A stretch of 64,000 nucleotides of DNA from Opitutus sp. GAS368. Its GTDB lineage: Bacteria > Verrucomicrobiota > Verrucomicrobiia > Opitutales > Opitutaceae. Below the pieces are notes generated by a model. That model had not been told where the DNA came from and did no database searches. It saw only the letters and a list, made by a program, of their open reading frames with translations. Positions within the stretch are counted from its first letter, which is position 1. Every line of letters starts with the position of its first letter. Below are positions 25,970 through 34,347 of the stretch, piece by piece. Made by a program: the position numbers and the translations under genes. Location of the stretch: positions 62,001 through 126,000 of the forward strand of contig CAMDOF010000001.1 of NCBI GenBank assembly GCA_945903465.1, in the 5' to 3' direction.

Positions 25970-28405
25970 ATGTCAGCCCGCGCCCCTAGCTATTTCCTAC
26001 TTCTTCTGCTCTTCGTTGGTAGCGGGTGCGCGGCCCTCATCTACGAAATCGTCTGGTTTCAGTTACTGCAACAGGTGATCGGTTCCTCCGCCGTTTCCCT
26101 CGCGGTGCTCCTCGGAACATTTATGGGCGGGATGTGCCTCGGCAGCCTCGCATTGCCGCGATACCTCGGAGCGCACCGGCATCCCCTGCGCACCTACGCT
26201 TGGCTGGAAATTGGCATTGGGCTCGCCGGCCTTGGCGTCTTGGTGACGATGCCCGTGATCAGCCATGTTTATACCGCGTTGGCCGGGTACGGCCTGCCGA
26301 GTATTTTTTTACGGGCGAGCGTCGGGATACTGTGTCTTTTGCCACCCACCGTGCTGATGGGGGCAACGCTGCCCGCCGTCGCCCGCTGGGTGGGCGCGTC
26401 ACCGCGCGGTTTGGCCTGGTTGGGGTTCTTCTACGGAGGGAATACGCTCGGGGCCGTGATCGGCTGTCTCCTGGCGGGATTCTATTTACTCCGCGTCTAC
26501 GATGCGACCACGGCAACACTCTGGGCGGTGGTAATGAATACGGGCGTGGCGGCGCTCGCGTTTGTCTTGAGTCGATCAGAAGCGTCGCCCGTCGGATCGC
26601 GCGCGGATGACCCGACCCCATCGGCCGCCCAGCTGAGCGTGAACCGAGAGCACGGTCCGAGCGAGCGAACCATTTGGGTGGCGATCGCCATTTCGGGCTT
26701 CTGCGCACTCGGGGCTGAAGTAGTCTGGACGCGTAATCTTTCGCTGGTGCTTGGGGCGACGGTCTACACATTTTCGATCATTCTCGCGGTCTTCCTCGCG
26801 GGCCTGGGCCTAGGCAGCAGCGCCGGAGCCGCGGCGACGCGAGCCAAGATTGCTCCAGCCACGGCGCTCGCCATCTGCCAGTTCCTGCAAGTTTTAGCGA
26901 TTGCCTGGGCGGCGTACACGATCGCGAACCTGCTCCCCTACTGGACGATCACCGTCTCGCCGCAGGCGCCCATCGCGACTAAATTCATGCTCGATCTCAT
27001 GCGCTGCGCCTCGGCGATTTTGCCCTCAGCGGTGCTTTGGGGTGCGAGCTTTTCGTTAGCAATGGCCGCAGCCGCGCCAAAGAGCTCGGATGCCTCCGTC
27101 CTCGTCAGTCGCACCTACGCGGCGAATACCCTCGGCGCAATCGGCGGCGCTATTTTAACCGCCTTGCTGCTTATTCCCCTGGGCGGGACGCAGGCCACGC
27201 AAATGCTGTTGGTCGCTCTCTCGGCCGGCAGTGCCCTACTCGTGTGGCAACCCCGGCGGCGGAGGGAGTGGGCCCTGGCGGCCGCGGGAGTCGCCGTGGC
27301 CGTTGGAATCGGGCGGAGCCTCCCGCGGATTCCTTGGCAGCTAGTCGCGTACGGACGCCAAATCGCCACCACGGACCACGGAGCGTGGCCGCTGTACTTT
27401 GGCGAGGGCATGAACTCATCCGTGGCGGTGACGGAGATGCCCGGAGGCACGCGGGTCTTCCATGTGAGCGGAAAAACCGAAGCTTCGAGTCTCCCGAAAG
27501 ATATGCGCCTACAACGCCTCCTCGGTCACCTGCCGGCGCTCCTGCACCGAGAACCCCAATCGGTGCTGATCGTCGGCTGCGGGGCGGGCGTCACCGCGGG
27601 CTCGTTTGTGCTGCACCCGTCCATTCGGCGTATCGTCATCTGTGACATCGAACCGCTGATTCCGCACGTCGTCGCGAATTATTTTAAATTGGAAAACCAC
27701 GCCGTGCTCGACGATCCACGCGTCGAAGTGATCTACGATGACGCGCGCCACTTCATTGCGACAACCCATGAAAAGTTCGATATTATCACATCGGACCCGA
27801 TCCATCCTTGGGTCAAAGGATCAGCCGCCCTTTATTCTCAAGAATATTTCGAACTCTGCCAGCGCCATTTGCATCCGGGCGGACTCGTCACGCAATGGGT
27901 GCCACTCTACGAAGCGAGCCTCGCGGTCGTGCAGAGCGAGATCGCGACCTTTCTATCGGTTTTTCCCAACGGCACGATTTGGTCAAACGACGATGAAGGA
28001 TTTGGTTACGACACGGTGCTTTTGGGGCAGGCGCAACCGCTGGAGATCGACGTGGACGCGCTGCGGGCGCGTTTCCAGGAGACTAATTATCAACGGGTCG
28101 GTGCCGACCTGGAGCCACTCGGCTTGGGGAACGCCCTCGATCTGCTATCGACCTACGCCGGCCGAAAGCAGGATATTGCCACTTGGCTCGCGACGGCTGA
28201 GATCAATCGCGATCGCAACCTCCGTCTCCAGTACCTCGCCGGCACGCACCTCGATTCGAACCAAGGCGAAAAAGCCCATCTGGAAATCGTGACGCGACGC
28301 AAGTTCCCCGATGATCTGTTCAAAGGTAAAACCGCCACCATAATCGAGCTGAGGAAAATTCTGGAAGATGCCCAGGACACGCCGGTCTCGCCCACGCCGC
28401 GCTAG
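25970..28405 (+). CDS. Membrane-fused spermidine-synthase-like protein
   Basis: This 811-residue protein joins an N-terminal membrane domain of about 12 to 14 helices (about 8-480), starting FVGSGCAALIYEIVWFQLL, to a C-terminal Rossmann methyltransferase-like domain of the spermidine synthase superfamily (about 480-740). The latter shows VLIVGCGAGVTAG near 530-542, DIEPLIP, YDDARHF and IITSDPIHPW. Such fusions are common in Verrucomicrobia, Planctomycetes and other phyla, but their substrate is unknown, and true aminopropyl transfer has not been shown for most. The gene ends 10 bases from the convergent DUF1552 gene, with no visible terminator between. The start is ATG with no clear ribosome-binding site. 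Confidence 0.87.
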   Translation: MSARAPSYFLLLLLFVGSGCAALIYEIVWFQLLQQVIGSSAVSLAVLLGTFMGGMCLGSLALPRYLGAHRHPLRTYAWLEIGIGLAGLGVLVTMPVISHVYTALAGYGLPSIFLRASVGILCLLPPTVLMGATLPAVARWVGASPRGLAWLGFFYGGNTLGAVIGCLLAGFYLLRVYDATTATLWAVVMNTGVAALAFVLSRSEASPVGSRADDPTPSAAQLSVNREHGPSERTIWVAIAISGFCALGAEVVWTRNLSLVLGATVYTFSIILAVFLAGLGLGSSAGAAATRAKIAPATALAICQFLQVLAIAWAAYTIANLLPYWTITVSPQAPIATKFMLDLMRCASAILPSAVLWGASFSLAMAAAAPKSSDASVLVSRTYAANTLGAIGGAILTALLLIPLGGTQATQMLLVALSAGSALLVWQPRRRREWALAAAGVAVAVGIGRSLPRIPWQLVAYGRQIATTDHGAWPLYFGEGMNSSVAVTEMPGGTRVFHVSGKTEASSLPKDMRLQRLLGHLPALLHREPQSVLIVGCGAGVTAGSFVLHPSIRRIVICDIEPLIPHVVANYFKLENHAVLDDPRVEVIYDDARHFIATTHEKFDIITSDPIHPWVKGSAALYSQEYFELCQRHLHPGGLVTQWVPLYEASLAVVQSEIATFLSVFPNGTIWSNDDEGFGYDTVLLGQAQPLEIDVDALRARFQETNYQRVGADLEPLGLGNALDLLSTYAGRKQDIATWLATAEINRDRNLRLQYLAGTHLDSNQGEKAHLEIVTRRKFPDDLFKGKTATIIELRKILEDAQDTPVSPTPR

Positions 28406-28415
28406 CTCGACGCGT

Positions 28416-29831
28416 TTAAACGCCGCGGACGCGACCGCTCGAGTCGCCGATGCGATCGAGACCAGCGACACCCATACGGTCGGTCATACTCAGGAAAAGA
28501 TTGCTCATCGGCTGGCCACCCAGCGCGGAGAACCGGCCCGGGGTTAACGTGCCGCCGCCCGCACCGGCGAGGATGATCGGCAGGTTGTCGTGGGTATGCC
28601 GGTTGCCATCGGAGTTGCCCGACCCATAAACGATCATCGAATTATGCAAAACCGAATGCCCGTCGGCATCTTTTTTTGCATCCAGTTTTTTCAGGAACGC
28701 CGCAAAGTGCGCCATGTAGTACTGGTCGATTTTACCAATTTTCTCCATTAAGTCTTCGTTATTGCGATGGTGGGAGCAAAAATGGTGCCCCTCGGGAATC
28801 CCGATCTGCGGATACGCGCGATTACTACCATCGCCGGCGAGCAGCAGGGTGGCCACCCGCGTCGAATCGGTCTCCAACGCCATGGCGAGCAATTCGAACA
28901 TCAAGTCCATGTGCTCACCAAAATCACCCGGGATACCCGCGGGGGCTTCGGCTTGAGGGTTGGGCAGAGCCCCAAACGTCTCCGTGCGCTGAATCCGCTG
29001 CTCGATCTCACGAACTCCCGTGAGGTACTCATCGAGCTTCTGCTGATCGCTCCGACCCAATTTACGCTGGAGAGAACGCGCATCGTCGATGACAAAGTCC
29101 AAAAGGGATTTCTGAGTAGCCTGACGCATTTGAAAATTTTTCTGCCGCTCGCCGGGAGCGCCGGCGCCAAAGAGTCGCTCGAAAACGAGGCGTGGATTCG
29201 ACTCGGGAGCCATTGGGGTGGACGCAGAAGCCCAGGATAAATTATACTGGTAGGCGCAGGAATAACCCGAGTCGCAGCGGCCGGACTTGCGAATGGAGTC
29301 GCACGAAAGTTCGAGCGACGGAAAGCGGGTGAGATGCCCGACCTGCCGGGCAGCAATCTGATCAACCGAAATGCCCACGGCGATGTCCGTGCTGTCGGTC
29401 TTCCGTGCCCGGGCGCCAGTCAGGAACGTCGCGTTGGCGCGGGCATGATCGCCGGCGCCATCGTTACCAGCGGTGGCATTTTTGTGGTCGAGCCCGCTCA
29501 GAATTTGAATGGATTTCTGCAGGCCGACCAACGGCTGCATGGTTTTCCCCAAGGTGAAGTCTGCGCCCGCACCCGTCGGCCACCAATAGTTTTGGTGCGC
29601 GCCATTGGGAAAATAAACATAGGCCATCCGCAAGGGTGCTCCCGTCGCCGTCACGGCCAGGCCCCCAGGAGTGGCCGCGACCGCGCCCGCCGCTCGCGCC
29701 ACCGGGCGGAGCGCAGACGCCAAAGCGGGGAGCGCCACGCATGCCCCCACTCCACGTAGAAACTGCCGGCGGCTCAGGCTGAGCGCACGTTCGTTCGCGA
29801 CAAGACGGGACGGGGTGGCAGGAGCTTTCAT
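28416..29831 (-). CDS. DUF1552 protein with Tat signal
   Basis: This 471-residue protein has a twin-arginine signal (SRRQFLRG, 20-27) followed by a hydrophobic segment, so it should be exported folded. The body matches DUF1552, a family common in Planctomycetes, Verrucomicrobia and myxobacteria: MAYVYFPNGAHQNYWWPTG, LSGLDHKNATAGNDGAGDHARA, VSVDQIAA and SMIVYGSGNSDGNRHTHDNLP. The conserved His/Asp-rich segments suggest a metal site, and some regard it as related to the alkaline-phosphatase-like DUF1501 proteins. The role is unknown. Its start overlaps the stop of the upstream DUF1592-type gene by 4 bases (ATGA), the standard pairing for this family, so the two act together. Confidence 0.9.
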   Translation of the reverse strand: MKAPATPSRLVANERALSLSRRQFLRGVGACVALPALASALRPVARAAGAVAATPGGLAVTATGAPLRMAYVYFPNGAHQNYWWPTGAGADFTLGKTMQPLVGLQKSIQILSGLDHKNATAGNDGAGDHARANATFLTGARARKTDSTDIAVGISVDQIAARQVGHLTRFPSLELSCDSIRKSGRCDSGYSCAYQYNLSWASASTPMAPESNPRLVFERLFGAGAPGERQKNFQMRQATQKSLLDFVIDDARSLQRKLGRSDQQKLDEYLTGVREIEQRIQRTETFGALPNPQAEAPAGIPGDFGEHMDLMFELLAMALETDSTRVATLLLAGDGSNRAYPQIGIPEGHHFCSHHRNNEDLMEKIGKIDQYYMAHFAAFLKKLDAKKDADGHSVLHNSMIVYGSGNSDGNRHTHDNLPIILAGAGGGTLTPGRFSALGGQPMSNLFLSMTDRMGVAGLDRIGDSSGRVRGV

Positions 29832-32398
29832 GGTGGAGGAGTGGTGAGGGAAGGAGCGGGTGGGACCAGCAAAGAGAGCGACGGTCGAGAGCTGGAGAGC
29901 AACCGTTGTTTTTGGAAAGCGGGGGACTCGATGATGCCGAATAGCAGCGAGGACATTTTGCCATCGTGCCGCTGTAACTCCTCCACAATAGCATCGCTCG
30001 ACTGCGTGTCAAAATATTCGAGGCCCCGCCCGAGGGCGTAGGTCAGCAGCTTCTCCGTGAGACACCGATAGACGTCGAGTTTACGCCCGCGGCTAAGAAT
30101 CTGCTTGAGCTCACGAATCGTGGCGAATTTCTCGCCGGTGATCAGTTGACCCGCGGCGTCAATGGGCTGATCCGCTTCCGTTTCGCGCCATCCGCCCAAG
30201 GCGTTAAAATTTTCCATGGCGAGACCGAGGGGATCCATGCGCGCATGACAAGAATGGCAGAGTTTATTACTCCGGTGCTCAGCGAGCATTTCGCTGAGCT
30301 GCGGTTCGCGATTTTTAAACTTGGTCTTGGATGCCTCCAGATCGGGGATATCGGGCGGCGGCGGCGGCGGCGGTGTACCCAATATATTTTCGAGGATGAA
30401 CAAGCCGCGTTTAACCGGAGAGGTGCGTGTCGGATTGGAAGTGACCGCCAAGACGGTACCCTGCGTGAGCACGCCGCCTCGCGGACTAGCGGGCGGCAGT
30501 ACAACGCGCCGCATCGTCTCTCCTCTGACCCCCGGCACTCCATAGTGGGCCGCGAGACGCTCATTGAGAAAGGTATAATCGCTATCCACTAGCTCGAGGA
30601 CGCTCCGGTCCTCGCGGATCACGTAGTCGAAGGTCATTTCCGTCTCGCTCCGCATGAGCCGACGCAACGGGCCGTCGAATTCGATCCGCCCATCTTTGTT
30701 ACGCGGGGCGTTGGGACCGAGCACCACGCGGGCATTAATGGGAACAAACTCGACGTCGCGCGCCTGCAGCCACTGTCCTGTGAAATTTCGAATAAAAGCC
30801 TGCGCTTTAGTATCCCGCAACATGCGGTCCACCTGCGCGCGCTGCTCCCGGCGAAGCTCGCCGCGGCCCGCTAGCCGGAGCAGTTCTTCGTCAGGCATGG
30901 TGGACCAGAGAAAATAGGAAAGCCGCGATGCCAAAGAAAATTCGTCGATTAAGGCGAACGGCTCACTCTGGGGTGTGAGCACAGGTTGCTCGATCCGAAA
31001 GAGAAACCGCGGCGAGGCGAGGACCGCCATCATCGCCCGCCCGATGCCCTCCTCAAATGTTCCGCTCGACTCGGCAAAGATCTGCCGGGCGAGAGCGACC
31101 AATTGTCTCACTTTGGCAGGTTCGGCAGATCGACGGAAGGCGCGACTGGCAAAATCGGTGAGCAGTTCGGTCGCGTAGACCTCGCGGGCGACGGGATCGC
31201 TCGGAGCGGGCCCCTTCGGAAAAAATCGTGAGTAGTTTTCCGGCGGTGACCAGAACTGCGGATTGAGAGGGCCGCGGAGACCGACGGACACGATCTTCAC
31301 GGTGACGCTGGTCGTCGATGCCCCGCGCGTGGTCCGTGCCTCGGCGGCAGGGCGGGCAACTCGTGAGGCCACCGACTTGGCCTCATCACCAGCCTTAGCC
31401 TCGCCCGAGGGCGAGGGCGGGCTCTGCGAATCCAGCTCAAGGATCGGGACGACCTCAAAGGAAACGGCGTGGTTTCCCTCCGACCAAAACCCCGTCAACA
31501 CCCGCTTCACCGTGCGGCGTTCGGACCAGACGATATTTTCCGTAAATTTCTCCTCACCATCGACCCGAGCAATCAAGCGGGCGCGCCCATCGTCGAAATC
31601 AAAAGACCCGCGGACCTCAAACTCAACGGCGAGCTCGTAGGTTTCAGATTTCTCCACGGAAAAGTTCCTGGTTACCTTGGCCGCTTTCCGAACATTGAGC
31701 AGATCACCCGTGCCGCCCCCGAACTCAGCGCGAAAATCCTTCCCACCGACTGTCCGCTCACGCATGACCGCAGAGACCTTCGGCACGGCCTTGTCGACAA
31801 TCAGCTCGGCCGCCGCGAGATACTTCTCAAGCAGCAGTGGCGATAGGGTGAGCACGTCGCCATTGTTATCGAAGCCATTCCCGCTGTCGTCAGGCGGGAA
31901 TTCCACCTCACTGTTGAAATCATAACCTAGCAGGTCGCGAATCGTATTCCGATACTCGATCCGATTCATGCGCCGAGCCGTGACGACACCTGGATCAGGA
32001 TTCAGCGGATCGATCCCAAAGGCGTCTGCTTTGATCCAGTGGACCAAGTCCGCCAGCTCTTTCGCAGAAGGACGCTCGAGCCCCTCTTCGTGGGGCGGCA
32101 TTAAGCCGGCGCGGACATTCTTCAAAACCGCCAGCCAGAGTCCCCGCTTCGCCAAAATCTCGGCATCGGACTTAAAGGTATCAAACGAAACCTGCCCCTT
32201 GCCGACCCCGCTGGCGTGACAATCGTAACAATACTTCGTGAGCAGAGGCTCGACCGTGCGGTGAAAATGAGCGGCGGCCGCCGACTCTGCTCCAATCAGA
32301 GGGAGACCCGCTCCGCCCACCCAGAAAAAACACAAGCCCACGCCGGCCCGCCAGAGCGGACGCCACGGAAAGGCAGAGGATGCAGCAAAACAAGGCAC
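29828..32398 (-). CDS. DUF1587/1595/1592/1588/1585 haem c protein
   Basis: This 856-residue exported protein begins with a GTG at 32396-32398 and a signal-type segment (about 12-42). A haem c motif CYDCH (57-61) opens a cytochrome-like domain with MPPHEE. The usual chain then follows: DUF1587 (RRMNRIEYRNTIRDLLGYDF, near 142), DUF1595, DUF1592 (FASRLSYFLWSTMPDEEL), DUF1588 (LTQGTVLAVTSNPTRTSPVKRGLFILENILG) and DUF1585 at the C-terminus. A second CHSCH motif sits at 714-718 in the DUF1588 part. It is co-translated with DUF1552, and the pair is thought to be periplasmic; the reaction is not known. A hydrophobic leader also exists in another frame around 32340-32447, so the exact start is not certain. 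Confidence 0.88.
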   Translation of the reverse strand: MPCFAASSAFPWRPLWRAGVGLCFFWVGGAGLPLIGAESAAAAHFHRTVEPLLTKYCYDCHASGVGKGQVSFDTFKSDAEILAKRGLWLAVLKNVRAGLMPPHEEGLERPSAKELADLVHWIKADAFGIDPLNPDPGVVTARRMNRIEYRNTIRDLLGYDFNSEVEFPPDDSGNGFDNNGDVLTLSPLLLEKYLAAAELIVDKAVPKVSAVMRERTVGGKDFRAEFGGGTGDLLNVRKAAKVTRNFSVEKSETYELAVEFEVRGSFDFDDGRARLIARVDGEEKFTENIVWSERRTVKRVLTGFWSEGNHAVSFEVVPILELDSQSPPSPSGEAKAGDEAKSVASRVARPAAEARTTRGASTTSVTVKIVSVGLRGPLNPQFWSPPENYSRFFPKGPAPSDPVAREVYATELLTDFASRAFRRSAEPAKVRQLVALARQIFAESSGTFEEGIGRAMMAVLASPRFLFRIEQPVLTPQSEPFALIDEFSLASRLSYFLWSTMPDEELLRLAGRGELRREQRAQVDRMLRDTKAQAFIRNFTGQWLQARDVEFVPINARVVLGPNAPRNKDGRIEFDGPLRRLMRSETEMTFDYVIREDRSVLELVDSDYTFLNERLAAHYGVPGVRGETMRRVVLPPASPRGGVLTQGTVLAVTSNPTRTSPVKRGLFILENILGTPPPPPPPDIPDLEASKTKFKNREPQLSEMLAEHRSNKLCHSCHARMDPLGLAMENFNALGGWRETEADQPIDAAGQLITGEKFATIRELKQILSRGRKLDVYRCLTEKLLTYALGRGLEYFDTQSSDAIVEELQRHDGKMSSLLFGIIESPAFQKQRLLSSSRPSLSLLVPPAPSLTTPPP

Positions 32399-32604
32399 GT
32401 TGAAGAGACGAGTGAAGATGGGCCGAGGTAACTTTTTTCTTGGGCAATAAAGGACCGGTCAGTCATTTCAAAGTAGGACTTCTGCGCAAGAAAAGTTTTG
32501 GGAATAGCGAGTCGGCCACTAGGCAAGGAACCGCCCCTCGGTTCGATTTGACCTCACGCTAGCGCCGCCCGCGGTAGTAACCGGGCGGGAGCATGGCTGG
32601 GAAA

Positions 32605-33873
32605 TCAACTCAGATCGCGAATCGAGCCGAGCTGAGGATCGAATAACCGCTGGTAAGTCCGCACGATCATCCCGTCGGTCAAACCGGCGAGCCAATCGCA
32701 AATCTGGCGGGCTTTGCCCGGCACAGAGACTTCAGCCTCGATCAGACGACCGATCCGCGGCGGCAAAATATTAATCACCCGCGCACCCTTGGTGACGTAG
32801 TTTCGCCAGCTGGAATCCCAAAGTTCCGACAAAACTCGCCGCGCTTTGTGCTCCATTTGCTGCAACTGCGGGCTCTCAAAGATGATATCGTTAGCCATCT
32901 TCTTATAAAACGCCGCCTCACGCTCGGCCGCTGGATCGACTAACAGGTCAAAACTATAACGATGAGTTCGCCCCGACATAAAATTATGGCGGGCACGGAG
33001 GCGACACGCGGTGATGAAATACCCGACCTTCCGGGAGAAAGCCTCCTCCAAACGATCGGCGCGGATCGCCGCAAACAACCCGTCGAGCCAGCCCTGCTGC
33101 TCAGGAGCCAACGGCAACCCGCCCGCCCAATGCTCGATGCGCTCTATTACAAGAAAGCCCGCCTTTACTCCGTCGACAATATCGTTGAGCGAGTAAGCGG
33201 CGTCGTCGGCCCAGTCCATAATCTGACACTCAATACTCTTGAACGCGTTAATTTTTTCAGCGTCGTGGAATTCAGCTGGAATCGCCGACCCGCCAAAAAC
33301 GAATGCACGGTGAGTCTCTTGAAAATCGTAAAGAAAATGTTTCGTCGGCGGCGCGGCAAATTCGCGAAATAATTTTTTATATTTGAGGACGCCATCGAGT
33401 AGCGCCCGCGTCGGAGCCATCCCGCGCACGCCCGCTTCGTTTTGGTAAATGGTCTCCGACAAAAGGTGAAGGGTCTGGGCGTTCCCCTCGAAACCGCCCC
33501 AAGGGCTCATCAACTCTTGGAGCGTGCGCTCGCCCGAATGGCCGAAAGGAGGATGGCCCAAGTCATGGGCTAGGCACACTGCCTCCACTAAATCCCCATC
33601 GATGAAAAAATCCGCCTCCAAAGGTCCGCCGCGCGAACTCAGGTAGACGCAAATACTCCGCCCGATTTGCGCGACCTCCATGGAGTGAGTCAGACGCGTC
33701 CGATAAAAGTCGTACTCACCCGAGAGAAAGACCTGCGTCTTGGACTGCAGTTTACGAAAAGCCTGCGCATGGATGATCCGGTCACGGTCCATCTGAAACG
33801 GCGTGCGGTAGTCGCCTTTCTGGGCACCACCCAAGGATTCACTATCGAACGCGTTATAAAACCGATTTTTCAT
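32605..33873 (-). CDS. dgt: dGTP triphosphohydrolase-like HD protein
   Basis: This 422-residue cytosolic enzyme should hydrolyse dGTP (or other dNTPs) to the nucleoside and triphosphate. The HD-domain metal ligands are His63 (RLTHSMEV), His103-Asp104 (LAHDLGHPPFGHSGE) and an Asp in MDWADDAAYS. The opening YRTPFQMDRDRIIHAQAFRKLQSKTQV is typical of the Dgt family. The frame is open upstream to 34101, but that extension is Ala-rich and unlike the family; the ATG at 33871-33873 (MKNRFYN) gives the normal N-terminus. No Shine-Dalgarno is visible. It has no obvious operon partner. Confidence 0.93.
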   Translation of the reverse strand: MKNRFYNAFDSESLGGAQKGDYRTPFQMDRDRIIHAQAFRKLQSKTQVFLSGEYDFYRTRLTHSMEVAQIGRSICVYLSSRGGPLEADFFIDGDLVEAVCLAHDLGHPPFGHSGERTLQELMSPWGGFEGNAQTLHLLSETIYQNEAGVRGMAPTRALLDGVLKYKKLFREFAAPPTKHFLYDFQETHRAFVFGGSAIPAEFHDAEKINAFKSIECQIMDWADDAAYSLNDIVDGVKAGFLVIERIEHWAGGLPLAPEQQGWLDGLFAAIRADRLEEAFSRKVGYFITACRLRARHNFMSGRTHRYSFDLLVDPAAEREAAFYKKMANDIIFESPQLQQMEHKARRVLSELWDSSWRNYVTKGARVINILPPRIGRLIEAEVSVPGKARQICDWLAGLTDGMIVRTYQRLFDPQLGSIRDLS

Positions 33874-34138
33874 GGCAATTATCGATGACACGAACGTCCG
33901 GGCCGCGACGAGGCAACCCCTATGTGCCAGATGCGCGCTGGGCGTGGCTGCCGGAGGCGCGGCCGCGGTGATTTTATCCGCCGATAAATCCGTTTGCATG
34001 GCGTGAGCAGCGATGATCGCGAAGCCGACGGGGGCGGCGACTCGCATCAATGGTTTCAAGGATAAGCACGGCCGGATAAACCCATTTTTTGAAAGCGCCA
34101 TTTTTCTGCGAAACGCTCGCCGTCGTTGCGCCGTCCAC

Positions 34139-34200
34139 GCCGCCTTCGCCGACCGCGCCAGCCTTCGCCGCCCGCGCCGCCTTCGCCGACCGCGCCAGCC
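34139..34200. repeat. 25-bp direct repeat pair in GC-rich block
   Basis: GCCGCCTTCGCCGACCGCGC followed by CAGCC occurs at 34139-34163 and again at 34176-34200, spaced 37 bases start to start. Shorter partial copies of the GACCGCGCC core continue to about 34223. It lies 150-210 bases before TonB receptor 3. Confidence 0.75.
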
Positions 34201-34324
34201 CGCCGCCCCGACCGCGCCGACCGCATCTTCCCGCCACCGACGCCGTGCCCGCGGGTTGCAACGGCCAAAACTGCGGCGGCCAAAATTCTGCCTTGCTTCA
34301 AGGAAGGCTCTTTTTAAAACCCTT

Positions 34325-34333
34325 CCCCCCCCC
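34325..34333 (+). repeat. C9 homopolymer 14 bases before TonB receptor 3
   Basis: Nine C bases lie in the untranslated leader, 14 bases before the ATG at 34348. A length change here would alter the spacing in the translation initiation region rather than the frame. Confidence 0.6.
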
Positions 34334-34347
34334 GACCTCCACCTTCA

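Larger units (their letters stand above)
33874..34347. other. Divergent intergenic region, dgt / TonB receptor 3
   Basis: No gene is supported; the 60-130 codon ORFs here are Arg/Pro/Ala-rich products of a C- and G-rich repeat block. The region holds a 25-bp direct repeat pair (34139-34163 and 34176-34200) and a C9 tract just before the receptor start. Confidence 0.5.

Noticed and set aside
33874-34101. N-terminal extension of the dGTPase frame
   Set aside because: Ala-rich, unlike the family; the family start MKNRFYN is at 33873.
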